Source of the DNA: Aequorivita aurantiaca
GTDB lineage: Bacteria > Bacteroidota > Bacteroidia > Flavobacteriales > Flavobacteriaceae
DNA: 64,000 nucleotides
Assembly (NCBI RefSeq): GCF_030410135.1
Contig: NZ_JAUGQQ010000002.1
Location: 372,001-436,000 of the forward strand
Reading direction: 5' to 3'
Position 1 is the stretch's first letter; each line of letters begins with the position of its first letter. A model generated the notes under the pieces. It made no database searches. It had not been told where the DNA came from and saw only the letters and a list, made by a program, of their open reading frames with translations. Shown here piece by piece: positions 61,918 to 64,000 of the stretch. A program made the translations under genes and the position numbers.

Positions 61918-64000
61918 TAATTATCCACATCTATATTGATGCGGACGCTTGAAAATTCTTTCACGGAATTAAAACTTCGCTGCACGTTTTCTATATATTT
62001 TTTGGTCTTTTCCAATGATTGGCTCTTAGGGATCTTTACAAGAAGGTTCATAATAAATTTATTCTTTATCCTTCCAATTGGCGGCGGTTCCGGCCCTAAT
62101 ATATTTTCCTTGAATTGAATTTCTAAAGCCTGTCCAAACCAGATGGAAGCATTCTGTACTCGCGCCAAATTTTTATCCTTAAAAACAATTTTTATTGTTC
62201 TGAAAAACGGCGGATACTTATAATTATATCGTTCCTCCAGTTGCTCTTTATACATCGCATTGTAATCATTCACGCTTACCTGCTTCAGGATTTGGTGGTA
62301 TGGATTGTAAGTTTGTATCAAAACCTTACCGCGTTTTTGGGTGCGCCCTGCCCTACCGGAAACTTGCTGAAGCAATTGAAAACTACGTTCGTGCGCCCTG
62401 AAATCCGGAAAATTCAAAAGATTGTCCGCATTCATCACACCCACCAAACTTATATTTCTAAAATCCAAACCCTTCGCAAGCATTTGGGTACCAACCAAAA
62501 TATTGATTTCTTCATTTTCAAGAGCTTCAATCAATTTTGCATAGGAATGTTTGCCTTTGGTGGTATCTTGATCCATTCGGGCCACTTTATAATCGGGAAA
62601 TAGTGTTTTCAACTCCGTTTCAATTTGTTCGGTGCCAAAGCCTTTGGTGTCCAAAGTTTCGCTACCGCAGGCAATGCAACTCTGCATCATTGCCATATGA
62701 TAGCCGCAGTAATGGCATCGTAATTGGTTTTTGTGCTGGTGATAAGTCAAGCTAACATCACAGTTGGGGCATTGTGGTGAAATGCCACATGTGGTACATT
62801 CCACAACTGGCGAAAAGCCTCTTCTATTTTGAAAGAGGATTACCTGCTCGCCATTTTTTAAAACCTCGCGCATTTCCTCCAAAAGCCTATCGCTGAAATG
62901 GCCCGTCATCTGTTTTTTTCGCGTTTTCTCTTTAATATCCACCAATTCAATATCCGGCATCATCACATTTCCGAAACGTTTCATCAACGTAACCAATCCG
63001 AACTTTCCCGATTTGGCGTTGTGGTAACTCTCCAGGGAAGGCGTGGCGCTTCCCATCAAAAGTTTGGCTTTATGCAAGTTAGCGAGTACAATGGCACTGT
63101 CACGGGCGTTGTAACGTGGTGCGGGACTGTACTGTTTGAACGAAGGTTCGTGCTCTTCATCAATTATTATAAAACCTAGGTTTCGAAACGGAAGAAATAA
63201 TGATGACCGAGCTCCAATAACCACTTGTGCCTTAGCTTTATTGTTCAAAACATTTTTCCATACCTCCACTCTTTCATTTACGGAAAATCTGGAATGATAG
63301 ACGGAAATTTTTTCTCCAAAATATTTTTGCAACCTATTTATAAGCTGAGTGGTTAGTGCAATTTCGGGAAGCATATAAAGTACCTGTTTTCCGGACGCTA
63401 TCATCTTTTCAATGAGCCGGACATATATTTCAGTTTTTCCGCTGGACGTAACGCCGTGCAGCAGCACCACGTCATTGGTTTGAAATGATGCTTCTATTTC
63501 ACTAAGCGCTGTGGCCTGTGCTTGGTTTAGGCTTTTAACTTCTATTGAGGTTTCTCCGGAAAATTCAACACGATCGTGCTGAATAAAATATTCCTCCAGA
63601 ATGCCTTTATCTGTCAACGATTTTATTACGGAAGCCGTGACCTTACTTTTCTTTTGAAGCGATGCCGAACTGATTGGCTTGCGGGTCTGGCTATTAAGCA
63701 TAAAAAGATGCATCAGAACATCTCGTTGTTTGGGAGCCCGAGTTAATGTATCCAACAATTCGCGAAGGCTTTCCTCTGAAGTGAATTGTGGCGCAAGTTT
63801 TATATACCGTTTCAGCTTTGGCGTGTATTGCTCATATACGGTTTCCTCAATTTCTATAATATTTTTGTCCAATAATTTTTGGATAACCGATACGATATTT
63901 TTTCGATCCAAGATGGAGCGGGCATCATTGATATGTAGGGAAGATTGATGCTGTAGCGCTTCAAATAAAACAAATTCGTCATCGCTTAAAGTTGCCTCTT
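61914..64000 (-). CDS. priA: Primosomal protein N' (PriA helicase), N-terminus cut by window
   Basis: The minus-strand frame stays open to the window edge (about 695 residues present), so the start lies outside. PriA restarts collapsed replication forks. Motifs in order: Walker A LLHGVTSSGKTEIYV, DEAH-like IIDEEHEPSFKQYSP, ATPSLES, zinc-binding cysteines in CTTCG, CPNCD, CHYCG and CIACG, and the late helicase motifs GTQMLAKGLDF and VSGRAGRTQKRG. The missing N-terminal part would be the DNA-binding domain. It converges on the LytTR regulator. Confidence 0.96.
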   Translation of the reverse strand, partial: EATLSDDEFVLFEALQHQSSLHINDARSILDRKNIVSVIQKLLDKNIIEIEETVYEQYTPKLKRYIKLAPQFTSEESLRELLDTLTRAPKQRDVLMHLFMLNSQTRKPISSASLQKKSKVTASVIKSLTDKGILEEYFIQHDRVEFSGETSIEVKSLNQAQATALSEIEASFQTNDVVLLHGVTSSGKTEIYVRLIEKMIASGKQVLYMLPEIALTTQLINRLQKYFGEKISVYHSRFSVNERVEVWKNVLNNKAKAQVVIGARSSLFLPFRNLGFIIIDEEHEPSFKQYSPAPRYNARDSAIVLANLHKAKLLMGSATPSLESYHNAKSGKFGLVTLMKRFGNVMMPDIELVDIKEKTRKKQMTGHFSDRLLEEMREVLKNGEQVILFQNRRGFSPVVECTTCGISPQCPNCDVSLTYHQHKNQLRCHYCGYHMAMMQSCIACGSETLDTKGFGTEQIETELKTLFPDYKVARMDQDTTKGKHSYAKLIEALENEEINILVGTQMLAKGLDFRNISLVGVMNADNLLNFPDFRAHERSFQLLQQVSGRAGRTQKRGKVLIQTYNPYHQILKQVSVNDYNAMYKEQLEERYNYKYPPFFRTIKIVFKDKNLARVQNASIWFGQALEIQFKENILGPEPPPIGRIKNKFIMNLLVKIPKSQSLEKTKKYIENVQRSFNSVKEFSSVRINIDVDNY

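Noticed and set aside
1-64000. Mobile elements or prophage
   Set aside because: No transposase, integrase, terminal repeats or phage structural genes were recognised.

Overview
The window is a chromosomal segment of a marine-type member of the Bacteroidota, almost certainly family Flavobacteriaceae (the gene content resembles Aequorivita and its relatives, but I cannot fix the genus). The signs are low GC, a TonB receptor with a carboxypeptidase-regulatory-like domain, a T9SS type A sorting domain, a BtuG-like surface lipoprotein, DUF4252/DUF2911/DUF4199/DUF4290-type proteins, a 950-residue CarB, the alternative GlmU, few Shine-Dalgarno sequences, and promoters of the Bacteroidota form TTTG-N17..21-TAnnTTTG. 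No transposase, integrase, prophage, CRISPR array or rRNA operon was seen.

Layout. 1-13 kb: truncated PQQ-type sugar dehydrogenase, TonB receptor, acetyl-CoA synthetase, AraC regulator, purB, then a four-gene ECF sigma / anti-sigma / two DUF4252 operon and an S41 protease. 13.7-19.9 kb: a complete vitamin B12 uptake locus, with btuB-btuG on the minus strand behind a cobalamin riboswitch and btuF-btuC-btuD divergent on the plus strand. 19.9-32.5 kb: rmuC, an outer-membrane protein, a secreted cupredoxin-like protein, carB, rpmH, an envelope-protein pair, a TlpA-like protein, a lytic transglycosylase, an alpha/beta hydrolase with a palindromic operator, an acetyltransferase and mtaB. 32.5-43 kb: orphan peptide-binding lipoprotein, alternative GlmU, L31 type B, a DUF4199-glycosyltransferase-phosphosugar mutase-ABC exporter series, then a second ECF sigma operon. 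43-54.7 kb: DUF2911, a photolyase operon, murA-DUF4290, an AAA NTPase-recQ-fmt operon, HU, YqgE and an aminotransferase IV. 54.7-64 kb: START-like protein, tRNA-Met, an unrecognised three-gene operon, hisS with an 8-bp tandem repeat in its leader, an orphan ABC permease, rpsF-rpsR-rplI, a LytTR regulator and truncated priA.

How it works together. Most of the window is housekeeping: purine and pyrimidine synthesis, translation, DNA repair and peptidoglycan synthesis. The clearest functional unit is the B12 system: BtuG captures cobalamin at the surface, BtuB moves it across the outer membrane, BtuF-BtuC-BtuD move it inwards, and the riboswitch shuts off btuB-btuG when B12 is plentiful. Two ECF modules suggest envelope sensing.

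The points most worth a second look are the 55.5-56.4 kb operon of unknown genes, MurA with Asp in place of the catalytic Cys, a cupredoxin that has lost its copper ligands, a TlpA-like protein lacking one CXXC cysteine, the 18-bp operator palindrome at about 30.65 kb, and the tandem repeat ahead of hisS.
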